NCBI GenBank assembly: GCA_002189035.1
Contig: NEEC01000020.1
Span: 620,001 to 684,000 of the forward strand
Length of the DNA stretch: 64,000 nucleotides
Reading direction: 5' to 3'
Source: Utricularia gibba
Lineage: Eukaryota > Streptophyta > Magnoliopsida > Lamiales > Lentibulariaceae
Positions 1 through 12,056 of the stretch are shown piece by piece (position 1 is the stretch's first letter; each line of letters starts with the position of its first letter). The notes below the pieces were generated by a model, which was not told where the DNA came from, did not search any database, and was given only the letters and a program-made list of their open reading frames with translations. Position numbers and translations under genes: made by a program.

Positions 1-162
1 GCAAGAAAGTCCACCTGGAGTACAGGATGCAGGCAGGCTAAGCATTACAGAACACAAGTGCATCCTGATCTACTGGTTGACTTGTTCGAAGAGCAATCGG
101 ATCGCAGTAGAATCATCAAGCGATGGTGAAATTGAAGCGCTACTAGGTTTAATCGAACGTAC

Positions 163-470
163 TGCGTGTAGAAGAAGAAGGCGATCAATCCGTAGAAGGC
201 TGAAATACGGTACATCGAGTAAGCCATCAGGAGGAACGCGGAAGCGCGATAGAACAGAAGCCATCGCGGATGGAGATTTTTCCAACACGTTGCCCAGAGA
301 TCGGAGGTCCTGCGAGGCCTGTGTCCGCCGCCGCCACTGCTACTCTTCTTGCTGAGAACAGAAACGGCTATCGCCGCCGGGAGTGCGATAATGAGAGCGC
401 AGAGGAGCACCTGCCACTGCAACCAGTAACCTAATCCCTGCGGCGGCGCGTGAGCTTGGGGATTGGGCAT
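163..470 (-). CDS. Plant multi-pass membrane protein of unknown function, first exon only (partial)
   Basis: The minus-strand reading frame from an ATG at 470 begins MPNPQAHAPPQGLGYWLQW and shows a hydrophobic helix, a short basic loop, then a conserved block (DLWATCWKNLHPRWLLFYRA, followed by a second helix ending FFFYTQ). This block matches a plant family of uncharacterised multi-pass membrane proteins (Arabidopsis At1g10660/At5g62960 type, from memory). The frame is open upstream to 506, but only through a non-ATG codon, so 470 is the likely start. A good donor (CA|GTACGT) lies at 162/163, exactly where homologues continue FYTQ-W. The remaining exons lie off the left edge of the window. 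Function is unknown; the family assignment is good, any role is not. Confidence 0.75.
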
Positions 471-1388
471 TCTGAACCAAGCCCCCACGCTACCAGCCTG
501 GGTCAATGCCCAACAGACACCTCACGAACGTGACGTTGTGCATGGTGAATAGCTGGCTTTAAATACAATATGAAATCATTACTTTTTTATTTTATTTTTA
601 TTATTTTAAAAAGGTCAACAAGCATGAAAAGTTTCTTTTTTTAATCAATTGAAAATAATCTTTTCAAGGAAAATGCATGAGTTGTGCCAAAAAAAAAATT
701 CTATATTTATTAAATATAATATTTTTTTGCAAAAAAAAATAATTATTTTTGACATTAAAAAATAAAAAATACATAATTTTGAATATAAAAATTAAATGAA
801 ATCTAGATCCAAAAATCTAAGATTCCACAAAACAACTCAAAAATAATGTATCATTAATTTCTTCATGCTCATACAATTAATAATGAATAAAATATTCATT
901 CATATCAATTTAAATAATAAATGTATAGATATTTTTTATTAATAATGATTGGAATTCATAAATTATATATTTTTTAATAATTCTAGTGATAAACATTTGA
1001 TTTATTTAATTGTTTAGTAGTTACTCAATTGCAAATAATCTATAATGCAGCGTATTAAATACAATAATATTTTATTATAACAACATAATATAAATTTATA
1101 TAAATATAAATAATTAAAATATGTTATTACTGAAACAATTTATTCAGAAACTATTATCACCTCTATAAAACTCAAATAATTTTCAAGGTGGGGGTAAGCT
1201 ATGCAATGCACCCCTATGAACTCAAATTTATATATTATATTTTAAATTAAAAAATTAATACTTAAAATAACCAATTTTCTGACACAAATATCACATGACC
1301 TCAACTTTTCTAAATCATCCCAAGTTTCTACACATGGCTTGGTTATTACAACACCTCAAAAAAGTCGTGTCACCCCCACGCGCCACCG
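471..1388. other. Intergenic, AT-rich, no gene seen
   Basis: Between the divergent start of the left-edge gene and the stop codon of the boron transporter. The sequence is low-complexity AT-rich DNA with many A and T runs. It should contain the promoter of the left gene near 470-560 and the 3' UTR of the boron transporter near 1300-1388. I see no coding exon or RNA gene. Confidence 0.6.
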
Positions 1389-4300
1389 TCAAATACTGCT
1401 CCCACCACCAGTCACGCCGGCGCCGGACGTCGAGGGCCCATCGCCTCTCCGTTCACCCAATCTCGGGCTGCCGTACGCCATCTCCGGGAACCGGAGCACG
1501 TCTTTGCTGGGGGTGTTGGAGGAGCTCGTCACCCGAGGACTGGAAAGGTGCTTCACCTCGCCACGGCTTCTGGTGATCATCCCATCCAGCACCTCAGCGT
1601 CGTGCGCGAACCTTTCCATGACTGCAACTCCCATGTCCTGAATCGGATTCAAAATCAAGTCAGTGGAGAGGGAGATGGCGGTTTCTTCCACAGTTTGTCG
1701 TACCATGGCGTTGCTGTAAGCCACTGCTGGTGCTTCTTCGTATTCTGCTGCATCCAGCTCCTGGAGATGGACTCCTTTGAAGAACTTGGGCAGAATGTAT
1801 TGCCTGACCGGAACTAGAAGCATGATGAGAAGAGGGAAGAGGACTCCGGCGATCGGAATCCAGGTTATCCCGAAGCAAAGAAGCAGATACACTGTCTGGA
1901 ACAAGGTGAACAATGCGATTGTCTTGAAGGGCACTGTCTCGATGAAGGTGGCGTGGTACTCTTCCAATACCCTGCAAGATAAAGGATGAAGGAGATGAGT
2001 TGCAGGAACATGGAGATCTGCAAATCCTTATGCTTACTTGTATCTTCTGCTGGGAGCTGTGAAGAGCAGAAGGATCCTTTCCCAGAACTGGTTTCCTGGA
2101 GGCTTTCAATGGCCATGTAAGCAAAGTATCCCCATAGAACAGAGGTTGGGATGGTTCTCAGAGCAGGAACTGCAGCAACACACGCCCCAACCATCATGGC
2201 TTGAAGTAAGTTGCTGAGGCGCTGCTCTTTCACCTCCACTGGTAGCAAGTCGTCGATCTCCTTCTCCACATCGAAAACTGATTTGTCGACTGGTGCATCG
2301 AGGGATCCCATGCTTGAGGCTAATTCCAGGGTTGATTCCTTCAGTTCCCTTAGACCCTGAAACAGAAAGCTTCATCTCACACACCAACCATACTTGCAGG
2401 TTGTTGTTCATGGGAGCATGGAAAATTTGAAAATTACTCTCTGTGATGATTCCTGGTAGATGAGAGGAGTCTGCATCAGTTGATATGCTTCCTGCATGTT
2501 CCCATAGAGTTCTCTCAAATTCATGTTGTTTCGGAAGCTTTCGCGAGCCGCACGGACCAACCGATTCCTGAGGAGCTGTTTGGTTTGAGCAACACAAACA
2601 TTTCCATGAGAATTGCATCCTGAAAAACCTCTGCTTGCAAAAAAATCACAACCTGATGTTTTAGAGTAGCTAGACTTTTAGTGTGCATTGGTGACTGTGG
2701 GATCACACCATTTGATGGAGGGATGCCAAGAAGACCACACATCAATGTCTGGAAACAAAAAAAAAAAAAAAGATGCAACTTTCAAGCAGAGATCAAGAAG
2801 AAGATCATAATGGAAAGAATGAAGAGCATCACAACCTACCAGAAACGCAAGAAGAAGAAGATCATAATGGAAAGAAGGTGGCTTTCTCAGATTAAATTCT
2901 TTCTGCTGCGCCAGTTGAGATGCAACACTGTGATCGAAGTAGTACAGAACAGCTATCATGGTTGCTGGAATAAAAGCTCCCAGTATATACAGAACAGGAA
3001 TCTTTGTCATATCCTGGTAGATCCACCACAGAAATAGCCTCTGAGAGAAAGCAAGAAGCATATACAAGAAAATGAACCAAGCAGTTCAGAAAACAAATGC
3101 TTGCCTTCACCACAGACCAGTTCTCATAGGCACCAGGAGCCCATGGATCCGGGCTCCGGAGACGCCTCGGAATACCTTCTGGTACAGTATGAGAGGGTAT
3201 GTAGGATACTGCTGACCAAACTAACACCATCAAGGGAACACCATAATCAGCTATTAGGCTCCTAAGCCAACCTGCGGAGAAAACAGAGCCAATGATTATT
3301 AGGAAGAGCACACATGAATATATGTAGATTAGTTCAGTGCCATAAACAAAACACCAGGTAAGGTAATGCTTCAAACATAATCACAAACTGCTTTAACACC
3401 ATGCCAAGAAAGTGTCTGGAAATGCATTTTGGTTGAAGCTAAAGTCTGGTCCTTTTTGGACTGTGTAAACACCCCCTCAAAAGCCTTTTTCCTTCTAAAG
3501 ATTGCTAATGGAAACCAGTTGAAACAAGCAGAACTAACCGGAACCGTATCGCCAAGACCGTGCCTTCCGGCTTCTCAATGATGTGTATAAGAGACCAAAT
3601 GAAAGTACCAAACCAAACATTCCATTAGCAAATCTCCATGATGGTACAAACTCCAGTCTATTAGGATTAACCCTTTCTGGTATCCGGAACTCTTCCACAA
3701 GCCCCTGATCAAAGTGATAAGAGATTCAAAGCTCATTGTTGAGAACAAGTATGATTGCTTCAGGATAGTAGAGACACATAAGATAGTCACCTTGATTGCT
3801 TGCTGCATAAACAGCATCGCTATAAGCATCCCGAACAACTCGCCCGCAACGCGTGTGAAACGGTTGATGATCGAGCAAGCTCCTAAAATAGACAAAAGGA
3901 GCAGCAGGGCTGCAGTCCACACGCATACCCTGAAATTGAGTTCACTTGAAAATGAGATCTCATGAACATAATGAAACAAAAAGCTTGTTTTTTTTTGTAT
4001 AAACATAGAAACAAGTGTAAGGCTGACCATGCTGTCCATGCAAGAAAGAGTTCACGGCCCACATCTGGCCTTTGCTTGGCGAAGCTGAACATGAAAGTGT
4101 ACATTATGACCGTAGGCTCAGCAACTCCTAGAATTAGCAATGGTTGCCCACCAATTATTGAATGAATTATTCCACAAATTGCCGTAGATGCCAGAGTCTG
4201 AACAGCAGTTAGAACCCCATCTGCAAAATCAGCCTCATTTCTCATAGCATCAAACAGGATCTAAATCTCCATCAACACAGAAAACAGCCCCTGATGAGAA

Positions 4301-4567
4301 AAAAAACCTGTATTTCTCTCCAGTTGTTCCCCAAACGAAATAACAGGGATAGCCGATGCGAAAAATATGTAAGTAGTGGGTGCCAAAATCCTGAAATCAG
4401 TGCATATCGAAGATGAATCCATGTTCGAATTAAAACAAGGAAAAAAAAATACAGAGCACACACCTGAAACCAGCCTTGAATCCTCCAACCCAGTCTTGCT
4501 TGTAACAAAGCAGTCTCCCCCGAACATCATTCCTTATCCCACGGAACGGCACAAATGTCTCTTCCAT
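1389..4567 (-). CDS. BOR1: BOR-type boron (borate) transporter, SLC4 family; reading frame broken by one missing base
   Basis: Borate exporter of the plasma membrane, related to anion exchangers; BOR1-type proteins load boron into xylem. Eleven coding exons: 4464-4567, 4308-4390, 4028-4220, 3791-3929, 3539-3704, 3105-3271, 2840-3013, 2653-2748, 2438-2575, 2038-2356, 1389-1971. The start is METFVPF-like ([10 protein letters not shown]), then [80 protein letters not shown] and [16 protein letters not shown], all BOR landmarks. The C-terminal tail ([19 protein letters not shown]) fits the BOR1 rather than the BOR4 clade. Splice phases agree everywhere except exon 10, which is one base short: AIESL should read on as [16 protein letters not shown], but the frame slips at about 2094-2103. 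With that base restored the protein would be 720 residues, the usual length. Intron 6 uses a GC donor. Confidence 0.93.
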
Positions 4568-7500
4568 TTCCCAACACCAACACTCGAACACTGAAACCCA
4601 GTCCCTGGAATCGAACTAAAAGCAACAAAGACGAAGCCTTTGACTCCCAGATGAAACCAGAGACAAAACCCACTAAAAAAAACAATACAACTGCCCAGAA
4701 AGCGTAGAAGCAATAGCTAATATATACAATGTCCCCGTACAATGTCCACTCTGCTCCAGACGAACCCGCAGCAAAGGAGGAGAGCACAATAAAATATTAA
4801 CACCAATAGAAAAAGAGAGAAATCACCCCCCAAGTCCCGGCAATGCAGAGAAGAAAGCGCGGGATACAGTTGGAAGACAAGCCAGCTGGCATCCGAGTTC
4901 TGTACAGCGATGGTGAACAGCAATGAATGAAATTCACTGTAGTGCACTGTCCTCTTCACTCCTCATATGAAAGCTATAGGGTGGGGCGGGGCGCGTATGT
5001 AATTTTAATTAAAATTATATTTCAAAAAAATTATTTTTCACGTTGTACAATTTATATTCTTTTTTAATATTGTAAATAAAAATTATTTGAAAAATTATAT
5101 TTAATTTATATTCTTTTTAAAATGAGAAATTATGATTGTTTCTCTGGTTAATTGATTGGAATTTCTTCTAATCCCAATTAACCAATCATTAATTTTTTAT
5201 AGGTGCTTCTTTAATAGCTTATTAGAAATAATAAACATTTTAATCATTAATTTTTATTATTTTTAAAATTTAAAAAAATAATCCTTATAAATTTAGTGTA
5301 ATCAATTCCAAATATTTCAAAATAATGACAAAATTAATCTCCATTTTTTAGAAAATTAGTTATGAATAATTTAATATTCATTATTTTGACATAAGTAATC
5401 TCTAATAATTGATTAGTTAATATTATTAATTAAAATTATTTAAGAATTCTGACCGAATTAGTTTGTCAAATTTATTGAATAATGAAGACTAATTATAAAA
5501 ACAAATTAAACCCAAAGAAAATTTGGTATCATTTTGATGTATATTTAAAAGTCGAAATATTTTTTCAATTAAATTTCTTTTTCAATGATAAAAAAATTAT
5601 AAATTGAAATAATTGTCAAATGTTTGTAAACCAAATAAACCACCCTTAGATGTCACCCCTACCTCCATGAGGTGGTAGTAGTGGAGGGGAGACCTCTTAT
5701 TTTATGTTCTTTTAGCTTATTATTTTATTTTCTATTAAAATTAATAAAGTTTTATCTTACTTTTTATTTTTTTTACCATATTACTTATTATTTATTTAAT
5801 TTCTATTAAAATTAATAAATTTTTTATCAAACATTTAACAAAGTACAGTTTTTTTAGATGAATATTCCAACAAAAAAACAAATTTCTCAATAATTTATCA
5901 AGATGCATCACAGTCTCAAAAATAAAATAAAATAAAATAAAAAGGAATAGAAATAGAATAATGTCCATACATCACTAATGCCCAAATTTCAAAAAATCTC
6001 AGATTTTGAATTGATAAAAAATCCAAATTATAATAAAATATTAGAAAATTTATTTAATTTCAAGAATACGTTTTTTTTTTTTAAAAAAAAAGAAACCCAA
6101 ATCTAAAATTTTAAGCATTGCGCACCATGAATCAAGGTGTTCGATCCTTATCCAATTTAAGGCTTGTTTTGTACTGAGTTGATTATGATTCATTTTTTAA
6201 GATTCTAATTTTTAAAAGATATATGATAAAATCAAAAATTCAAAATTTGTAATTAACATTAGAAATTATTAAATTTATTAAATATGTATTTTAGTAGTTA
6301 AATAAAATATTTATTAGAAAAATTATAATAATCACTTTATTTAATTTATAAATAAATTTATATCATAACATAAACTATGAATAATTTAATATATTAAACT
6401 TTACAATATATGTTTTATATAATTTTATAGTATTCTATAAAATAGTTTTACAATCTAAAACTAATTTTATTTATATAATTTTAAAATTTATTATATTCAA
6501 CATAATTTGAAAAATATGAAACATGCCCTAATTATCAAGTATAATGATTTTTATTTCAAAAAAATAAAAAATTTAAAAATTAAAACGTTTATTAATTTTT
6601 TTATAAGTTAAAAAAACCACAGCTTCTAATTTTTTAGAAATACTTCTTGAAAGATAATTTTCGAGAAAATATATAAAACATAAGGCTGAATAAATGAATT
6701 GAATTGACGGTGACGATTGATGGAACGATTTGCGGCTATTCGGCGATTTAGCAGCACAGCCACAGATTCAACGTTCCGGAGTTGTGGATGACGCACCATG
6801 TCATGCCATGCCATGTCTATGGCAAGTAGGCAGCACATACATTCTTTTATTTTAATAACATAACTATATTTAATTCGCCATTAAATTATTAAAATATTTT
6901 TAAAAAATCGTCCAACGCCCAAGCCTCCATCAACACAGTTTTAGACCTATAAACTTCACTAATTCCGTATAATCAGAATTAAACACACAAATAATATTAA
7001 TAACAATAACAAAATGATTAGTTGACTCGATGTGTCACAATGTTAGAATTTCGATGTTGATATAGAAAGTGAAATTTCGAGGAATATTTCATTTTATAAA
7101 ATACTTGTTGATAAGAGCTAATGTTCACGAAGATAGAGAATTAATTATGACTAGATTTCTTCATGAAATGAATAAATAAATTGCAAGTATTATGGAGTTT
7201 CATCACTATATTGAAATTGAGTACATGATTCATATGAGCACAAAGGTTGAGAAACAACTCTCTAACAAGAACTTTGCTCGAGATTTCAACAAGAGGGCCT
7301 TCAGTTCGAGATTTGGAGGCACCAAAGAAATACTGGAGAAAAATAAAGTGAAGACCTTCATGTAAAACATCAAATTCGATATTCCATTAAGTTCCAAGCA
7401 AGGGGAGCCTGGAATTTAAATTTGGACCAAATTTAGAACATTGGAATGTCATTAGGCATCGTATTTGGATTTTCATTTGGGTGGAAATAAATAAACAACA

Positions 7501-8442
7501 CTAAACATTAGTTACATGGGTGAATAATGCACGTTAATCATAAATTCGGTATGAATCCACATTAATTCCATACATGATTAAAATAATTTTTCTATTTAAA
7601 TACATTCACTATTTTGTTTGTAAATAATATGTAATATCGTAATCAGAACCTGACCTTACATTTTTATCCTTTTAGATACTCAGTATCCTTCTATCCCATA
7701 ATTGGTACGTGATCGAATTTAAATCTAATATCAAATATCATGATTTACACTTTTTTTATGATATTATAACTATTTCATCAATTTTGATGATCCCATAATA
7801 TGAAATGCAATACTATCTATTTTAATTAAAGAAATACTTCCTTGTTATAATTCATTATTTTTTAAAAAATATTTTTACTTAAAAAATTAATATAATTGTT
7901 CTATCTAATTTTTTTTATTCTTTTCGATGTAAAATTCATTGTATCTCAATCTTACAACTTTAATACCATAGATGTCTCAAAATTTAACATACGAAAAAAA
8001 AGAACGATTTGGTATGCATTGCAGTAGAATATGGACATGTAAAGTCAACTTACACTACATGTATTAAAAAAAGCGTAGTTCTCAACTTTAACAACTAACA
8101 AACTACTGCTACTACCACATGTTCTTCTCATAGAAGTTGAACTTCTAAGGAGTCGGGGGTGACGGTCTGACCGGCTAGAAGCGAACCGGACCGAACCACC
8201 CTAGAGTGTAGCTAGGGGAAATTCTGCTCCTCGTGGTGATGGAATTATTGGCATTGACTGGAATAAACAAATTGGGAAGCATGGGATGGGCGCAGGAAGG
8301 TTCCAAGTAGTTGCCCTGCTTCTCCAATTGGAATAATTTATGCGCCTTGAATAAGTATTGTATATTAAGCTCATTGTCATTATTGATGGTGGGCTGGGTT
8401 TTGTTTGGGCCGGGTTGGCGGGAAAAAACAGGAAAATTGATT
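4568..8442. other. Long AT-rich intergenic region, no gene seen
   Basis: About 3.9 kb. The first ~400 bases hold the 5' leader and promoter of the boron transporter. The rest is very AT-rich with homopolymer runs and simple repeats (for example AAAAT repeats near 5920-5942). Short reading frames near 6626-6838 and 8175-8500 show no recognisable protein features. I could not recognise transposon coding sequence or terminal repeats here. Confidence 0.55.
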
Positions 8443-8467
8443 TGCGGTGAGCGTGGATCGAACACGC

Positions 8468-8510
<43 letters not shown>

Positions 8511-8515
8511 CCCGC
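8443..8515 (-). tRNA. tRNA-Phe (anticodon GAA)
   Basis: The minus strand folds as a full 73-base cloverleaf: acceptor GCGGGGA against TCACCGC with discriminator A, D-arm GCTC..GAGC, anticodon stem TCAGA/TCTGA with loop CTGAAGA, and T-arm GCGTG TTCGATC CACGC. The anticodon GAA (plus-strand ttc) is at 8480-8482. There is no intron and the CCA tail is not encoded, as expected for a eukaryotic nuclear gene. The sequence is that of plant cytosolic tRNA-Phe, not the plastid trnF, whose anticodon stem differs. A short T run lies about 20 bases downstream on the coding strand near 8415-8425. Confidence 0.97.
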
Positions 8516-9008
8516 GATGTTGATGTTCTATCCAGTTATCAAAAAGACCAAATTTATGTGTCATTTTTATTGTTTTTAAAATCAAAATATTGTATGAATA
8601 CATTGAACCCTTCTATCATTTTAGCATTGGAATTTTTGAAAACTCTACTAATCTTATTTATTTATTTATTTTAAAAAAATTTAATCTCGGAATGGATAAT
8701 TATGCTTATAGTTAATAGATGAGTTGCCAAAAATCAATTAATCGATAAAGTTAAAAACACAGTCTCATTGTATCTCAAATGACCATACAAGATTATTAAG
8801 AAACTAAGAGGCCCTAAATCAGTTTTGTATATATAATATAAAAACATTTTATTACTAAGATTAGGGTTTAAAACATTTTCAGTAAATTATATAATATAAA
8901 AATTAAATTAACTGTTTTTTGAATCCGGGACGCTAGTACTCTTCCACCCGCGACGCGCTGTACATCGGATAAGCCTGCCACCGTAGCGACGGTTGCGCCG
9001 CCTTCGAA
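8516..9008. other. Intergenic; upstream region of CLPP5
   Basis: AT-rich spacer that becomes GC-rich from about 8930, marking the 5' leader of the ClpP5 gene starting at 9009. It should also hold the promoter flank of the tRNA gene near 8516. I see no coding exon. Confidence 0.5.
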
Positions 9009-10817
9009 ATGGTGCATTCTTGCGTCTTTTCTTCGCTCAAATTTAACTCCTGGTCTCTTCCTTTCTCTTCCAAGAACTCTGGCTCCTCCAGTTCTTCACC
9101 GGGAGTCTTCTGTTCGCCGCTCCCTTCGCGGTATGGTGTTATTAGGAAATTGAAGAAATCAGTTATAGGAACGTCGTCGGCGCAGGCAATTTACGGTCCA
9201 GAGTGTTACGCCTCCGACCTGGGATCGCGGAATGGGATTTGGTCGATTAGGTAATGATCAGATTGTTTTGTCCGTGATTTTGGTACGAATATGCTTCTGT
9301 AGATTTATTGTTGCAGTATATTCTTGAGTGCTTCGTTGTAAAAAAATTGCTCTAGAAGGCTATCTAGAAAGATTTGAACTTTTTTCCTGAGCTTGAAAGC
9401 TTTTTTTTTTTTTTTGTTTCTGGTTTTTTCATGTTATAACAGTGGGTAGTTATCTTCATTGGGTGCAGGGAGGATCTACGTGTTCCGTCATCTCCATATT
9501 TTCCAGCTTATGCACAAGGATCTCAAGGCCCGCCACCAATGTTGCAAGAGCGTTTTATGAGCGTTATTAGCCAGCTCTTTCAATATGTAAGCTATTTGGG
9601 TTTTACTCTTTTTTTTGTTCTCCATTCCTTGCTTGTTGAAATTGTATTCTAGCTTCTGCTATAGAGAATAATACGATGTGGTGGGGCGGTTGATGATGAT
9701 ATGGCGAATATTATTGTTGCTCAGTTGCTCTACCTTGATGCAGTCGACCCTACTAAGGTATGCTTGTTGCCACCATCTATCTCATACAACATGTAGCTAC
9801 AATCTCTATATTTTCTGGCTTCGTGAACTGTTAAATGCTTTCAGTTCTGCATCTTTGTATGGGATCGACAATCATTTTATGGCAGTGTTCTTATTATCAT
9901 TCTAGGATGATGTTGAAAAAGAAAATTTAGTGAAGTTTCTCAATAAATGTATTTTTTCCTAAATTTTTGCGCATTGGATGTAGGATATAGTGATGTATGT
10001 AAACTCGCCAGGTGGATCTGTCACTGCCGGTAATGTAGCTTCTCCTGGAAAATGTTTCTATGGGTTTAATTTGAAGTATCTCAACATTTACCATTGATAC
10101 ATAGGTATGGCTATATTTGACACAATGAGGCATATCCGTCCTGATGTTTCAACTGTGTGTGTTGGGCTTGCAGCTAGGTGAAGTCTCATTTCATTGGATT
10201 TTACAGCTCCTACTTGTTCATTTCTTTTGCACTGATTGTTTTTTTTAGTGAACCGTTATTGTATTGATGTCCTTGCAGCATGGGAGCTTTTCTTTTAAGC
10301 GCTGGAACTAAAGGTATATCGCTTTTAACTCCCTATCTTCTTAAACTGTCACGCTATCGATGTGTTCATTTTACATAGTTCTTATCTTGTTTAAGGTAAA
10401 AGATACAGCCTTCCCAACTCAAGAATAATGATTCATCAGCCCTTGGGTGGTGCTCAAGGGGACAGACTGACATTGATATTCAGGTGCGTCATCTTCAATC
10501 ATGATCATGCTGCAAAGTATATATGAATTTAATGGTTCAGTTTGGGATGTAACTTTTGTCTTAGATTAAATTGGGACATCTGTGCAGCGATTTTTTTTTT
10601 CGTTTTACAGGCTAATGAAATGTTGCACCACAAAGCAAATTTGAATGGTTATTTGGCTTACCACACTGGCCAAAGCCTCGAAACGATCAATCAAGATACA
10701 GACCGTGATTTCTTCATGAGTGCTAAAGAAGCCAAGGAATATGGACTCATTGATGGTGTTATCTTGAATCCCCTGAAAGCCCTACAGCCACTTCCCTCTG
10801 CAGCTGAACTGCAATAG
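9009..10817 (+). CDS. CLPP5: Plastid ATP-dependent Clp protease proteolytic subunit 5; one-base frameshift in exon 7
   Basis: Catalytic subunit of the stromal Clp protease core. Eight coding exons: 9009-9250, 9469-9586, 9665-9757, 9984-10029, 10105-10177, 10279-10313, 10396-10483, 10611-10817. The N-terminal ~80 residues are Ser-rich and basic, a plausible chloroplast transit peptide. The mature part carries [34 protein letters not shown], the nucleophile motif GLAASMGAFLL, the His motif [12 protein letters not shown] and the Asp region [18 protein letters not shown], so the Ser-His-Asp triad is present. Homologues read [17 protein letters not shown] across the exon 7/8 junction; here the G run at 10458-10461 has four Gs where five are needed, giving [11 protein letters not shown]. 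Exon 8 is in phase only if one base is added. The corrected protein would be 300 residues, normal for ClpP5. Confidence 0.94.
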
Positions 10818-11142
10818 CCCCTTAGTTTTATTTAGACATCTTGTCTCGTCGAGTTCCAGAATGATGTCCTACAAAAGAAAGTTAGGTTTTTGGTTCTTAT
10901 TTGTGACTTCTGGTTGATGTACTTCCATCATTCGGTGATTCATACGAGTTCCAGATTATTATACATCATGATTTTGTTCCTTGTCACTGAACTTTTGTGG
11001 GATTGATTTACAATGGCAGCCAAAGTCCCAACAGTGTCAAACTGCCAATGTTGTGAGAATGAATGATAGTGGTGATTAGTAGATAAGCATACTTTCATAA
11101 AATATTTGTACTGTCTTTGGCTATATGTTGCAGTGGAATCAG

Positions 11143-11470
11143 CTACATTTTGAAGATGGATCGAGTGCCTCCAGTGAAGTTCCTTATGAAAGCAGCAAAG
11201 GAGTACGAAGAGAGCTCTTCAATCTCATTATTGAAATCATTCTCCTCTGTTTTCTCTAGAAACTGCTCCACTTCATCTTCACACACTGAGTTGGCGTCTT
11301 CATGATAAGGTTCTTTTCTACAAACTTCCACATAATCATGCAGATTACTATTAACTTGTCCATGCTGCAACTACCCAAAGCTGTGAACTGCTCGAGGTCT
11401 TCTTCAGCATCAGGGAATATATCCTTCTGCGGCATTGCTTGAGAAACTAAGGTGAGTACCTCCTCATGTG
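11143..11470 (-). pseudogene. Possible coding remnant, unrecognised
   Basis: On the minus strand a frame ending at a stop near 11143 encodes an acidic stretch (VCEDEVEQFLEKTEENDFNN, then a tail ending GGTRSIFKM). Just upstream, around 11375-11465, another minus-strand frame reads like protein (IPYHDFGGKKAHEEVLTLVS, then DIFPDAEEDLEQFTALGS). The two pieces are one frame apart, with no usable intron between them. They may be exons of one gene interrupted by an indel, or chance. I do not recognise the family. No convincing start exon was found, and the upstream region is occupied by a ~70-bp repeat. Confidence 0.3.
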
Positions 11471-11788
11471 CTTTTTTTCCACCGAAGTCATGGTAAGGGA
11501 TGACTGGGTAGCTGTTTCGTAATCATGAGAATATTACATCAGTTGTGCATCTCACCACATGCTTCCTACCCGAACATCCTCTAGCTCTGCTGCATCTCTA
11601 TTACTCCCTGCATTCAGTGAAAAAATGTGCATTGCGTAGATGATTTTGATTATGAAAACAGGTAATGCACATGGGAAAAAGAGATCCTTTTGTTGCCATA
11701 TTTTCAGTTCCACAGCAACCATTTGAGACTTCTTACTGCAGGATTAGTAGCCCTTTTCTCACAGGAAATTGAGATTAAAAGCAATCGC

Positions 11789-12056
11789 AGTCCCCAACTT
11801 CCCCAGAAGGCAAATAGGCATTTCTTCCTGGATGCATAAGTATATTTGAACACCAGGAGTCCCCAACTTCCCCAGAAGGCAAAAAACAGGCACCTTTGCT
11901 TGGATGAATACATTTGAACACCAGGAGGCAAAAAACAGGTACCTCATGGATGCATGAATGCATTTGAAGAAGACCAGGAGCCCCCAACTTCCCCAGAAGG
12001 CAAAAAAAACAGGTACCCACCCCTTCCTGGATGCATTGTTACATTTGAAGACCAGG
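11789..12056. repeat. Imperfect ~70-bp tandem repeat, about four units
   Basis: The block containing CCCCAACTTCCCCAGAAGGC followed by AAA, then CTGGATGCAT..ACATTTGAA and ending ACCAGG recurs at about 11791, 11860 and 11981, with a shortened unit between 11900 and 11938 that lacks the CCCCAACTTCCCCAGA part. Spacing of the first two copies is 69 bases. It produces long but repetitive minus-strand frames (repeating AFWGSWG and LLGKLGT) that I do not regard as genes. Confidence 0.85.

Noticed and set aside
8443-8515. The tRNA-Phe as a plastid DNA insertion (trnF)
   Set aside because: The anticodon stem and acceptor sequences match the cytosolic plant tRNA-Phe, and the flanks do not resemble plastid DNA.
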